From NCBI RefSeq assembly GCF_900109685.1, contig NZ_FOBB01000003.1, forward strand, positions 744,001 to 808,000: a stretch of 64,000 bases of DNA. Direction: 5' to 3'. The first letter of the stretch is position 1. Each line of letters begins with the position of its first letter. Origin of the DNA: Chitinophaga rupis. GTDB taxonomy: Bacteria; Bacteroidota; Bacteroidia; Chitinophagales; Chitinophagaceae. Both the position numbers and the translations under genes were made by a program. Positions 27,003 through 35,561 of this stretch are shown here, piece by piece. The notes beneath the pieces were generated by a model, which saw only the letters and a list, made by a program, of their open reading frames with translations, was not told where the DNA came from and made no database searches.

Positions 27003-27791
27003 TTATTTTTCCCAGTGCAGCATTTCTACATACCCGGTAGGCTGCACGCTCATGTAGCCTGAAAAAGGATAGTCCAGGATAACGATCAGGTACATCACAA
27101 TACCAATAAAAGACCCCAGCAGGGCGCCCAGCAGCACATGCAGCCTGATGTTCTCTATGTCCAGCATCATAGTGAATATCATTACAATTAAACCGCCTAA
27201 CAATAAAGGGATCCACATTTCAATTGGTATGCCGGAACCGGCATCCAGCTGGCGTAAGCTGCGGTTGGTAGCCAGCTCATTTAAATGACGGAAGATCTCT
27301 GCAGAACGGGTATTTAAAGCCGGTGTTTGCGGGTTCATTTGCTCAATTACCTGGAACAGGTCGTCAAAGGCTTTTCTACTGCTGGCCGGCATCGGCTCCA
27401 GGCGGGCCATAGCAGGATATTCATCCTGTATTACAGTTTCAATAAAGTGCCGGTATACCTTTTTTACTTTGCGGGCGTCCAGCGTATCAGGATAATATTG
27501 AATATCACGGTACAGGCCTTTAGCTACACTAAACTCCATGTTGGCATGCTGGCCGGCATCATTAAAGCCATCCCACACCAAAAAAACCACAAAGGCCAGT
27601 AAAAGGCTGTATAAACCGCCGGCACAGGAAAATACATTACCGGTAACTTCATTGTGCGATTGCAATATGCGCATACGTACATATTTGCGGAAAAGATAAG
27701 TGCTGCCGGCCCCGGTAGCGGCAAAGAAAACGATCATGAGTACCAGCAATAAAAGCGGTGGAACGCCCAGCAGGGTATAGGACAATTGCAT
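27003..27791 (-). CDS. DUF4239 (bestrophin-like domain) membrane protein
   Basis: 262 residues. TM1 is at about 8-30, TM2 at about 52-70 (GGLYSLLLAFVVFLVWDGF), then a soluble loop of about 130 residues, and two C-terminal TMs (IPLLLGGLIVMIFTMMLDI and LLGALLGSFIGIVMYLIVIL). This layout and the GGLYSLLLAFVV motif match DUF4239. It may be a channel-like protein, but function is unproven. Confidence 0.82.
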   Translation of the reverse strand: MQLSYTLLGVPPLLLLVLMIVFFAATGAGSTYLFRKYVRMRILQSHNEVTGNVFSCAGGLYSLLLAFVVFLVWDGFNDAGQHANMEFSVAKGLYRDIQYYPDTLDARKVKKVYRHFIETVIQDEYPAMARLEPMPASSRKAFDDLFQVIEQMNPQTPALNTRSAEIFRHLNELATNRSLRQLDAGSGIPIEMWIPLLLGGLIVMIFTMMLDIENIRLHVLLGALLGSFIGIVMYLIVILDYPFSGYMSVQPTGYVEMLHWEK

Positions 27792-28002
27792 ACGATAGTT
27801 AGATTAAGAGGGATAAAATAATTAATGATCAATTTGGCTATTTCGAGACCGGTAAATTACGAAAAAAGGGGGTAGGAGCACTTTTTTTAACAACCACACG
27901 TTATAGGTACTGAGCGGTACCGTAAGTAGCTATACGGCCGCTACCGCAGCTTATTCATTATTAATTCATTATTCCTTATCTTACTGCCTATATTTTAAAA
28001 TT

Positions 28003-28722
28003 ATGATCAGAAAATTCCTATTCCTGGGGGCGCTGGGCCTGGTAAGCTTCCAGGGCTTTGCACAAACAACCGCAAAGGCGAAACCTAAACCTAAAATGGC
28101 AACAGCCGCACCTGCTGCCTTAAAAACCAAACTGGATTCTGTGAGTTATGCCATTGGACAGGATATTGGCAACAGCCTGAAAGCACAGGGCCTGGATAAC
28201 CTGAACACCACTTTGCTGATGAAGGCTATACAGGATGCCACCAAGAATCAAAAGCCATTATTAACAAAAGAACAATGTGATATGAGTATCAGTGATTATT
28301 TACAGAAACTGAAAGGCGAGAAATCTGCCAAGAATAAAGAAGCCGGCGAGCAATTCCTGGCTGCTAATAAAACCAAACCCGGCGTGGTAACCCTGCCCGA
28401 TGGTTTGCAATACCAGATCTTAAAAGAAGGTACCGGCCCTAAGCCTACGGCTGCAGATAAGGTAAAAACGCATTACCACGGCACCCTGATAGACGGTACT
28501 GTATTTGACAGCTCTGTGGAAAGAGGACAGCCGGTGAGCTTCCCCGTAGGTGGGGTAATTAAAGGCTGGACAGAGGCACTGCAGCTGATGCCTGTAGGCT
28601 CTAAATGGCGCTTATTCATCCCCGCCGATCTGGCCTATGGCGACCGCCAGGCAGGCCCTAAAATTGGCCCCGGCAGCACGTTGATATTTGATGTGGAGCT
28701 GCTGGAGATAGAACAGAATTAA
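28003..28722 (+). CDS. FKBP-type peptidyl-prolyl isomerase, exported
   Basis: 239 residues. A signal peptide (about 1-20, FAQ end) is followed by a Lys/Pro/Ala linker, an FKBP-N dimerisation domain (LDSVSYAIGQDIGNSLKAQGLD) and a C-terminal FKBP domain (VKTHYHGTLIDGTVFDSSVERGQP, FIPADLAYGDRQAGPKIGPGSTLIFDVELLEI). Like Mip/FkpA it should assist folding of periplasmic proteins. Its terminator lies directly downstream. Confidence 0.94.
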   Translation: MIRKFLFLGALGLVSFQGFAQTTAKAKPKPKMATAAPAALKTKLDSVSYAIGQDIGNSLKAQGLDNLNTTLLMKAIQDATKNQKPLLTKEQCDMSISDYLQKLKGEKSAKNKEAGEQFLAANKTKPGVVTLPDGLQYQILKEGTGPKPTAADKVKTHYHGTLIDGTVFDSSVERGQPVSFPVGGVIKGWTEALQLMPVGSKWRLFIPADLAYGDRQAGPKIGPGSTLIFDVELLEIEQN

Positions 28723-28743
28723 TGTGCAGATATGCTAAAATGC

Positions 28744-28786
28744 AAATGTGCAGATGAGTTGAATAACTTATCTGCACATTTTATTT
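28744..28786 (+). terminator. Terminator after the FKBP gene
   Basis: A 17-bp stem with one G-T pair, 28744-28760 with 28765-28781 (AAATGTGCAGAT...ATCTGCACATTT), has a 4-nt loop and TATTT after it. The left arm is preceded by octamer words of ATGTGCAG type. Confidence 0.88.
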
Positions 28787-28806
28787 AAGGGCAATACAAT
28801 TGCATA

Positions 28807-29799
28807 TTAAAAGATCCGCTTCACCCGCTGTTCCAGCAGCATCAGATCTGCCAGTACCATAGCGGTTACGGATTCCAGCACTACGGGTACGCGCAAGGCA
28901 ATACACAGGTCATGACGGCCTTTTACGCTAAAGCTCTCTACTTCCCCGCTTTTAATATTTAAGGTGTGCTGCTCTTTAGGTGTGCTGCTGGTAGGTTTTA
29001 CCGCTACGCGGAATACCAGGGGATTACCATTGGTAATACCGCCTACTACGCCCCCAGCATGGTTGGTGGCTGTTTTGCCGGTAGCATCTAAAATGGGATC
29101 GTTATGTTCCAGGCCTTTCATGCGGGCAGCGGCAAAGCCGGCGCCAAACTCAATACCTTTAATAGCCGGTATAGAAAAAGCTGCATGTGCAATGCAGGAT
29201 TCTACAGAGTCAAAAAAGGGTTCGCCCAGGCCAATAGGCAGGCCATCCACCACACACTCCACAATGCCGCCTACAGAATCTTTGGCGGCAATGGCAGCTT
29301 CCAGACCTTCTTCCGGATCAGCATACCCGCCTACTTCTTTTAAAGCAGCTGTTACCGTAATGTTGCTGCCTAAGATCTTTTTAGCAATAACACCGGCCGC
29401 TACCAGATTCAGGGTTAAACGGCCGCTGAAATGCCCACCACCGCGGTAATCTTCAAAGCCACCGAATTTCTGCGTAGCCACAAAATCGGCATGGCCCGGG
29501 CGGGGAAACTCGCGCAGCTTTTCATAATCTGCGCTGCGGGTATTATTGTTCTCAAATAAAATGGTAATGGGTGCGCCGGTAGTACGGTCGTTGAACACAC
29601 CGGATTTAATGAATGGCAGGTCTTCCTCTTTCCGTGGAGTAGTGCCCCGGGCGCCGCCTTTACGCCGCTCCAGGTCCGGCAAAAAATCTTCCTGCTGTAA
29701 GGGAATACCTGCCGGCACTCCATCAATATTTACGCCCACACTGGCGCCATGTGATTCGCCAAAAACATTTACCCGGAATATTCGTCCAAAACCATTCAT
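28807..29799 (-). CDS. aroC: Chorismate synthase
   Basis: 330 residues. GESHGASVGVNIDGVPAG (residues 14-31), the ERRKGGARGTTPRKEED block and RPGHADF...KFGGFEDYRGGGHFSGR are family signatures with the FMN and EPSP contacts. It converts EPSP to chorismate. It is the last gene of the aromatic operon, after aroA, with an AT-rich heptamer spacer between them. Confidence 0.96.
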   Translation of the reverse strand: MNGFGRIFRVNVFGESHGASVGVNIDGVPAGIPLQQEDFLPDLERRKGGARGTTPRKEEDLPFIKSGVFNDRTTGAPITILFENNNTRSADYEKLREFPRPGHADFVATQKFGGFEDYRGGGHFSGRLTLNLVAAGVIAKKILGSNITVTAALKEVGGYADPEEGLEAAIAAKDSVGGIVECVVDGLPIGLGEPFFDSVESCIAHAAFSIPAIKGIEFGAGFAAARMKGLEHNDPILDATGKTATNHAGGVVGGITNGNPLVFRVAVKPTSSTPKEQHTLNIKSGEVESFSVKGRHDLCIALRVPVVLESVTAMVLADLMLLEQRVKRIF

Positions 29800-29851
29800 T
29801 ACAATCTGATTTATAAGCGTAAGGAAAACATGCCTTCCCTGTTCAACCGCC

Positions 29852-29882
29852 CCTTAATTATTAATTCTTAATTTTTAATTCT
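29852..29882. repeat. AT-rich heptads between aroA and aroC
   Basis: TTAATTATTAATTCTTAATT and following TTAATTC words form an AT-rich heptad run overlapping the end of aroA inside the operon. It matches the AATTAAT words near 26929 and 27955. Confidence 0.5.
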
Positions 29883-31138
29883 TCGCTACGAACTGCTGCG
29901 CCGATCTTCTGCAAATGTTCGAAAAATTCAGGATAGGATTTGTTAATCGCTTCTGCATTTTCAATGCTTACCGGCTTATCGGCTGTTAAAGCAGCTACTG
30001 CACAGGCCATAGCAATACGGTGATCGTTATGGGAATGTACGTGTGCACCTTTAATGCCGGTACCGCCATAGACCAGCATATCATCGCCCTGCAGGTCAAT
30101 ACGGATGCCCATTTTGCCAAACTCCTGCTGCAGAGTAATACCACGGTCGCTTTCTTTATGCGCCAAGCGGCTTACGCCTTTTATTTTCGTAGTGCCTTTA
30201 CAGTTAGCAGCCAAAGCTACCAGCGGCGGAAACAGATCCGGGCAATCTGTGGCATCAAATTCAAATGCTTCCAGCTTACCTTTTTCTACTATGATGGTAA
30301 AAACGCCCGGCAGCATGTGTGCGCCTGCTTTTTCCAGCGCTTCCAGGATGGCTTTATCGGATTGTGCAGACTGTGTGTTCAGGTGGTGTACTTCTGCCTT
30401 ACCGGCTACTGCTGCTGCTACCAGTAAAAAGGCGGCGCCGCTCCAATCCCCCTCTACGGTATATTCACCGGCGCGGTAAGTTTGTTTCTTTCCAAAATGA
30501 AAAGTTTCAAAGTTGTGCTGCTCCACCTTTACGCCAAACTGCTCCATCAGCTGCAGCGTAAGCGCAATGTAAGGTTTGCTTTTCAGGTCTGTTACGGTAA
30601 TCGTGGCATCTTCTGCTACTGCACCAAAGGCCATTAACAGGCCGGTGAGGAACTGTGAGCTGAGTGAGCCATCAATCGTAATATTCTTTGGCTGTAAAGG
30701 GCCTTTGATGTGTAAAGGCAGCTTACCCTGGCGGGTGCTGCATTCCACGCCCAGCTGCGGCAGCACGGCTTCAAAGAAATCCATAGGCCGCGTGGTGAGG
30801 CTGCCATGCCCTTCAATGGTAATGGCAATATCTGCCAGCGCTGCAATGGGTGTAAACATGCGGATGCCTAAACCGGATTCCCCGCAGTTAATGCTGTCAT
30901 AAAAAGGTTTTACGCCATTGCTGGTGATCTCTATATCTTCTGCTTCGCGCTTTATTTTGGCGCCCAGGTTTTCGGCTACTTCCAGTGCTGCCAGGCAATC
31001 ATTGCTTAAGCCGGGGTTATGGATAACCGTTTTCCCCTTGCTTAGCAAAGCCGCTGCCACAGCACGCTGCATAGCGCTTTTTGATGGGTTGGCAGTAACG
31101 GTGCCTTTTATTTCACCTGGTGATACGATGACTTGCAT
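29861..31138 (-). CDS. aroA: 3-phosphoshikimate 1-carboxyvinyltransferase (EPSP synthase)
   Basis: About 425 residues from the ATG at 31138 (MQVIVSPGEIKGTVTANPSKSAMQRAV). I prefer this to the upstream ATG at 31165, which would add a non-conserved nine-residue head. PSKSAMQRA, NCGESGLGIRMFTPIAAL and HNDHRIAMA are EPSP synthase motifs for shikimate-3-phosphate and PEP. It is 44 nt downstream of aroB on the minus strand. Confidence 0.95.
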   Translation of the reverse strand: MQVIVSPGEIKGTVTANPSKSAMQRAVAAALLSKGKTVIHNPGLSNDCLAALEVAENLGAKIKREAEDIEITSNGVKPFYDSINCGESGLGIRMFTPIAALADIAITIEGHGSLTTRPMDFFEAVLPQLGVECSTRQGKLPLHIKGPLQPKNITIDGSLSSQFLTGLLMAFGAVAEDATITVTDLKSKPYIALTLQLMEQFGVKVEQHNFETFHFGKKQTYRAGEYTVEGDWSGAAFLLVAAAVAGKAEVHHLNTQSAQSDKAILEALEKAGAHMLPGVFTIIVEKGKLEAFEFDATDCPDLFPPLVALAANCKGTTKIKGVSRLAHKESDRGITLQQEFGKMGIRIDLQGDDMLVYGGTGIKGAHVHSHNDHRIAMACAVAALTADKPVSIENAEAINKSYPEFFEHLQKIGAAVRSEELKIKN

Positions 31139-31182
31139 ATTTTTCCTTTTTGATGGCGGAAGCAACAGCGGCTGCTTCCTGT

Positions 31183-32208
31183 TTACAGTTCTTGCAACAA
31201 TTGTTTCAGCTGCTCAATAGGTACCGGTTTTGTTACGGCTTTGCCAAGGGATTCCAGCAGCACAAAGTGGATCACATCTTTCTCGCGTTTTTTATCCAGC
31301 TTAAAAATGTCAAATACTTTATCCTTGTTGGAGGTAAGCGTTACCGGCAGCTGGTAGTCGTTCACTAAGCGCATCAGGCGGTTGGTTTCCTCTGCCGGCA
31401 GGCCGCTTAGCTTTTCCGATATTTTGGCAGCAGCTATCATTCCAATGGCTACTGCTTTGCCATGCGCTATGTTCTCAATCTTTTCCACGGCATGTCCCAG
31501 CGTATGGCCAAAGTTAAGGAAGCGGCGTATCCCTGTTTCAAACTCATCTTCCTGCACCACTTTGGTTTTCAGCTCGACAGAACGTTCTACCAGGTGTTCA
31601 AGAATATCTACGTTGCGCTCCAAGGCTTTATCACGGTTCTCTTCCAGGAAGTTGAACAGGTCTGCATCCAGTATGCAGGCATACTTAATGATCTCTGCAA
31701 AACCATTATGCCACTCCTCATCCGGCATGGTGGCCGGCAAGGTGTAATCAAACAAAATGAATTGCGGCTGGTTAATGGTGCCCAGCAGGTTCTTGTGGTG
31801 GCCATGGCTAATGCCGTTCTTACCACCCAAAGAAGCATCTACCTGCGCTAACAGCGTAGAAGGCACAAAACCAAACGGAATGCCCCGCATGTAAATGCTG
31901 GCAGCAAACCCCGTAAGGTCTGTGAGCATCCCCCCGCCAATACCTACCAGCATAGTTTTGCGATCGGCTTCCAGCTCTATGAGCCCGTTCACGATCTGCT
32001 GCACTACCTCCATGCTCTTGTTCTCTTCCCCATCGGGTATCACCAGCTTTTTCCAGCCGGGTAACCGTTGTCCATGAAATTGATCTACGTTTTCGTCCAT
32101 CACCAAAATGGTCCTGGACATATCCACATAATTACCCAGTTGTGTAAGTTGCTCACCCAGGTAATAGGTGGTAGTGCTTTGCTGGAATTGGTATTTGAGT
32201 GTTTTCAT
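31183..32208 (-). CDS. aroB: 3-dehydroquinate synthase
   Basis: 341 residues. IPDGEENKSMEVVQQIVNGL, VGIGGGMLTDLTGFAASIYMRGIPF (NAD-binding Gly-rich loop), DASLGGKNGISHG and the metal ligand region RRFLNFGHTLGHAVE are diagnostic. It converts DAHP to 3-dehydroquinate with NAD and a divalent metal. Fifth gene of the aromatic operon. Confidence 0.96.
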   Translation of the reverse strand: MKTLKYQFQQSTTTYYLGEQLTQLGNYVDMSRTILVMDENVDQFHGQRLPGWKKLVIPDGEENKSMEVVQQIVNGLIELEADRKTMLVGIGGGMLTDLTGFAASIYMRGIPFGFVPSTLLAQVDASLGGKNGISHGHHKNLLGTINQPQFILFDYTLPATMPDEEWHNGFAEIIKYACILDADLFNFLEENRDKALERNVDILEHLVERSVELKTKVVQEDEFETGIRRFLNFGHTLGHAVEKIENIAHGKAVAIGMIAAAKISEKLSGLPAEETNRLMRLVNDYQLPVTLTSNKDKVFDIFKLDKKREKDVIHFVLLESLGKAVTKPVPIEQLKQLLQEL

Positions 32209-32218
32209 ATGTTTGATT

Positions 32219-32284
32219 GAGCGGAAAGCAGAAAGCCAAAAGCAGAAAGCCGATCGCTTTATGCTTTATGCTTTGCGCTTTTAG
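32219..32284. repeat. Intra-operonic AAAGCAG heptamer hairpin
   Basis: GAAAGCAGAAAGCC and AAAGCAGAAAGCC heptads face GCTTTATGCTTTATGCTTTG, giving a long imperfect stem with a small loop near CGATC. It sits between the DAHPS/CM gene and aroB in the aromatic operon. Confidence 0.75.
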
Positions 32285-32286
32285 CT

Positions 32287-33384
32287 TTACGCCTTGTGAT
32301 CGTCATTCATTACACGGTTCTGGCGGTTAATGGATTCCAGGTGCACGGCATCAAAGTATTTCAGGATGAAATCTTTGGTAAGGCCCAGCTTATCACCCTT
32401 TTTGATGCTGCGGTCCAGGATCTCGTTCCAGCGGTTGGTTTGCAGAATGGTGATGTTGTTCTCTTTCTTGTACATCCCTATTTTCTCTGCTACCTTCATA
32501 CGGTTGCCTAACAGCAGCATGATCTCATCATCTATCTGGTTGATCTGCGCACGCAGTTTTTCCAGGGCAGTATTGAAATCCTTCTGGTCGGTACGCTCAT
32601 GACGCCATACAATACCATCCAGTATTTCAGCCAGTCTTTCCGGTGTTACCTGCTGTTTGGCATCGCTCCATGCATTATCAGGATCCACGTGTGTTTCCAG
32701 CATCAGACCATCGTAATCCAGGTCCACTGCTTCCTGCGCAATTTCCTGCAGAATATCGCGGCGGCCGCCAATGTGGCTGGGATCACAGATCATGGGCAAA
32801 CCGGGCATACGGCGTTTCAGCTCAATAGGCAGATGCCACATGGGTGCGTTACGGTATTCAGTATTGCCATAGCTGGAGAAACCACGGTGTATTAAACCTA
32901 CTTTGGTAATACCTGCTTTCTGGATACGTTCTACTGCACCAATCCACAGCTCCAGGTCAGGGTTAATGGGATTTTTGATCAGCACTGTAGTATCCACACC
33001 TTTCAACGCATCAGCTACTTCCTGCACAGAGAAAGGATTTACAGTGGTACGGGCGCCTACCCACAGAATGTCTACCCCGAAATGCAGCGCATCTTCCACC
33101 TGTTTACCGGTAGCTACTTCTATAGCAACCGGCATGCCGGTTAGCTCCTTGGCTTTTTGTAACCAGGGCAACCCCTTGGTGCCAATACCTTCAAAAGAAC
33201 CGGGACGTGTACGCGGTTTCCAGATACCGGCGCGTAATACATCTACCTTACCGGTTTTAGCCAGCGCCAGCGCAGTGGCCAGCGTTTGTTCTTCTGTTTC
33301 TGCGCTGCAGGGCCCTGAAATGATCAGCGGCTTTTTGTCAGATGACGGGTCAGCGAATTTCGTTTTTGCTAAGATCTGTTCCAT
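32287..33384 (-). CDS. Bifunctional DAHP synthase / chorismate mutase
   Basis: 365 residues. Residues 1-250 are a type I-beta (KDO8P synthase-like) DAHP synthase: PLIISGPCSAETEEQ, DVLRAGIWKPRTRPGSFEG, GLPMICDPSHIGGRR. Residues about 265-350 are an AroQ-class chorismate mutase (LEKLRAQINQIDDEIMLLLGNRM, VAEKIGMYKKENN). The fusion catalyses the first step of the shikimate pathway and the branch to prephenate. In such fusions the mutase domain often serves as the prephenate-sensing regulator. Here it lies downstream of tyrA. Confidence 0.95.
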   Translation of the reverse strand: MEQILAKTKFADPSSDKKPLIISGPCSAETEEQTLATALALAKTGKVDVLRAGIWKPRTRPGSFEGIGTKGLPWLQKAKELTGMPVAIEVATGKQVEDALHFGVDILWVGARTTVNPFSVQEVADALKGVDTTVLIKNPINPDLELWIGAVERIQKAGITKVGLIHRGFSSYGNTEYRNAPMWHLPIELKRRMPGLPMICDPSHIGGRRDILQEIAQEAVDLDYDGLMLETHVDPDNAWSDAKQQVTPERLAEILDGIVWRHERTDQKDFNTALEKLRAQINQIDDEIMLLLGNRMKVAEKIGMYKKENNITILQTNRWNEILDRSIKKGDKLGLTKDFILKYFDAVHLESINRQNRVMNDDHKA

Positions 33385-33399
33385 GTGTGTGTTTTTGGC

Positions 33400-33531
33400 T
33401 AAACGCTGAAGGCTTAATGCTGAACGCTGTTTGTGTTATTTGCCAAGCCTTTGCGCTTACGGATTTTTTAATTTTTGTTTATGTTAGTGCCACTTGCTTT
33501 TGCGTGAAGCGTTCAGCATGCAGCGTTTTGC
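33400..33531. repeat. Intra-operonic AACGCTG heptamer inverted repeat
   Basis: AACGCTGAAGGCTTAATGC and TGAACGCTG on one side, with AGCGTTCAGCATGCAGCGTT on the other, about 70 nt apart. It lies between tyrA and the DAHPS/CM gene within the operon. Confidence 0.75.
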
Positions 33532-34374
33532 TTATTTTAAAATCTTTCTGATCTTATTTGATTTCTGGATCAGCTTATAAAAGGCATCGTAATCTTCTTC
33601 TTCCAGCAGCTGTTTCATTTGCTGCAGCTGATGAATATGTTCATCCAGCACATCCAGCACATTATTACGGTTATGTTTGAAGATAGGCACCCACATATCC
33701 GGTGAGCTTTTTGCCAAACGTACGGTTGATTCAAAACCACCGCTGGCCAGCTCAAAGATCCGCCCCTGCTCTTTTTCCTTCTTTAACACTGTAAGCGCCA
33801 AAGCAAAGGAGGTGATGTGGGAGATATGGGATACATAGGCCGTGTGCAGGTCGTGCTCCTCAGCATTCATATACACCAGGCGCATTTGTAAAGCATCTAC
33901 CAGCGTTTCTATTATTTCCAGCGCATCTTCATCACTGTTCTTTACATCACACAACACCATAGTGCGGTTAGTAAACAAATTGGGTATAGCTGCTTCCGGC
34001 CCGGAATACTCCGTGCCGGCCATGGGATGGGCCGCTACAAAACGACCTCTGTTGGGATGACCGGCAACGAGTTCTAAGATTTTTTTCTTGGTAGATCCCA
34101 CATCCATGATCACATGTTGTGGCTGTACTTTATCCAGCATGGCGGGCAGCAGCTGCATTAATGCATCTACCGGTATGGCCAGTATAATTAACTGCGCCTG
34201 CTGCATAGCTTCATCCAGGGTGGCCGCTGCATCAATAAGCTTTAAGTCCAGCGCTTTTTTTATGTTCTGCTCCTGCTGGTCCACGCCGATCACCCGGCTG
34301 GCCATACCCTTCTCTTTCAGGCTAATTGCCAGTGATCCTCCGATTAATCCTACACCTATTATAGCTACGACCAT
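33532..34374 (-). CDS. tyrA: Prephenate dehydrogenase
   Basis: 280 residues. N-terminal Rossmann fold VVAIIGVGLIGGSLAISLKEKG, then DVGSTKKKI, RFVAAHPMAGTEYSGPEAAIPNLF (prephenate-binding His) and the C-terminal helical domain with HDLHTAYVSHISHITSFAL. It oxidatively decarboxylates prephenate to 4-hydroxyphenylpyruvate, the Tyr branch. It is 17 nt downstream of the aminotransferase gene. Confidence 0.95.
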   Translation of the reverse strand: MVVAIIGVGLIGGSLAISLKEKGMASRVIGVDQQEQNIKKALDLKLIDAAATLDEAMQQAQLIILAIPVDALMQLLPAMLDKVQPQHVIMDVGSTKKKILELVAGHPNRGRFVAAHPMAGTEYSGPEAAIPNLFTNRTMVLCDVKNSDEDALEIIETLVDALQMRLVYMNAEEHDLHTAYVSHISHITSFALALTVLKKEKEQGRIFELASGGFESTVRLAKSSPDMWVPIFKHNRNNVLDVLDEHIHQLQQMKQLLEEEDYDAFYKLIQKSNKIRKILK

Positions 34375-34391
34375 GTTTTACCTTTTGCTTT

Positions 34392-35558
34392 TTACTTTTT
34401 TACTTTTTCCTTGATCCGGTCAATGGCTTCCTGGAACACGGCTTCGTCTTTGCACAGGCTTACGCGGATGTAGTTGTTACCGTTACTGCCAAAGATGCCG
34501 CCGGGAGTGATGAATACATGTGCCTTTTGCAGTATTTCATCTGTAATGGTATAACCGTCTTTTGCACCAGCTGGTATCTTAGCCCATACAAACAGGCCTA
34601 CCTGTTTGGTATCGAAAGTGCAGCCCAGCAGCTCCAGCAGCTCAAATACTTTTTTGCGGCGGCCGCGGTAAATGGTGTTCAGCTCATTATACCAGTCCTG
34701 CCCCAGCTCCAGCGCTTTTACAGCAGCCATTTGCACAGGCTGGAACATACCGGAATCCATATTGCTTTTAAAACGCAGCACTTCATTGATCCAGGCAGCC
34801 TTACCAACCAGCATGCCTACACGCCAGCCGGCCATATTGGATGATTTGCTGAGTGAATTCAGCTCCAGCACCACATCTCTGGCCCCTTCTACCTGCAACA
34901 GGCTTTCGGGTTTATCGTTCAGGATAAAGCTGTACGGGTTATCATGGCAAATGAGGATGTTATGCTTTTTTGCAAACGCTATTAATGCTTTTGCAAAGTT
35001 AGTATTAGTAACTGCGCCGGTAGGCATATGCGGGTAGTTCACCCACATCAGCTTTACCTTGCTCAGGTCTTTTTTGGATAAAGCATCCAGGTCAGGCAGC
35101 CAGCTATTTTTTTCTTCCAGGTCGTAATCCACTACGGTAGCGCCACTCAGCTGCACGGCAGAGCGGTAGGTGGGATAACCGGGATTAGGCACCAGGGCTT
35201 CATCCCCTTCCTGCAGATAGGTCATGCAAATATGCATGATACCTTCTTTGGAACCTATCAGCGGCAGCACTTCCGTATCTGCATCCAGGCTTACGCCGTA
35301 AAAACGGTTATACCAGTTAGCCATGGCTGTGCGCAGGGCCGGTATGCCTTTGTAACCCTGGTAGGCATGGGTATTAGGCTTTTGCGCATACTCATTTAAA
35401 GCGGCAATTACAGAAGCATGCGGCGGCAGGTCCGGGCTGCCAATGCCCAGGTTAATAACGCTGGCGCCGGCCTTGTTCATCTCGTCTATTTCGCGCAGCT
35501 TTTTTGAAAAGTAATACTCTTCTGTATGCTGTAATCTTTTGGCTACCTGTATGTTCAT
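34392..35558 (-). CDS. Class I/II PLP aminotransferase (aromatic branch)
   Basis: 388 residues. INLGIGSPDLPPH, the PNPGYPTY block and the Schiff-base region ELNSLSKSSNMAGWRVG (Lys in SLSKS) place it in fold type I. Its position 3 nt after pheA and directly before tyrA suggests transamination of phenylpyruvate/hydroxyphenylpyruvate or prephenate. General aspartate-type or LL-diaminopimelate-like activity is also possible. Confidence 0.92.
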   Translation of the reverse strand: MNIQVAKRLQHTEEYYFSKKLREIDEMNKAGASVINLGIGSPDLPPHASVIAALNEYAQKPNTHAYQGYKGIPALRTAMANWYNRFYGVSLDADTEVLPLIGSKEGIMHICMTYLQEGDEALVPNPGYPTYRSAVQLSGATVVDYDLEEKNSWLPDLDALSKKDLSKVKLMWVNYPHMPTGAVTNTNFAKALIAFAKKHNILICHDNPYSFILNDKPESLLQVEGARDVVLELNSLSKSSNMAGWRVGMLVGKAAWINEVLRFKSNMDSGMFQPVQMAAVKALELGQDWYNELNTIYRGRRKKVFELLELLGCTFDTKQVGLFVWAKIPAGAKDGYTITDEILQKAHVFITPGGIFGSNGNNYIRVSLCKDEAVFQEAIDRIKEKVKK

Positions 35559-35561
35559 AAA

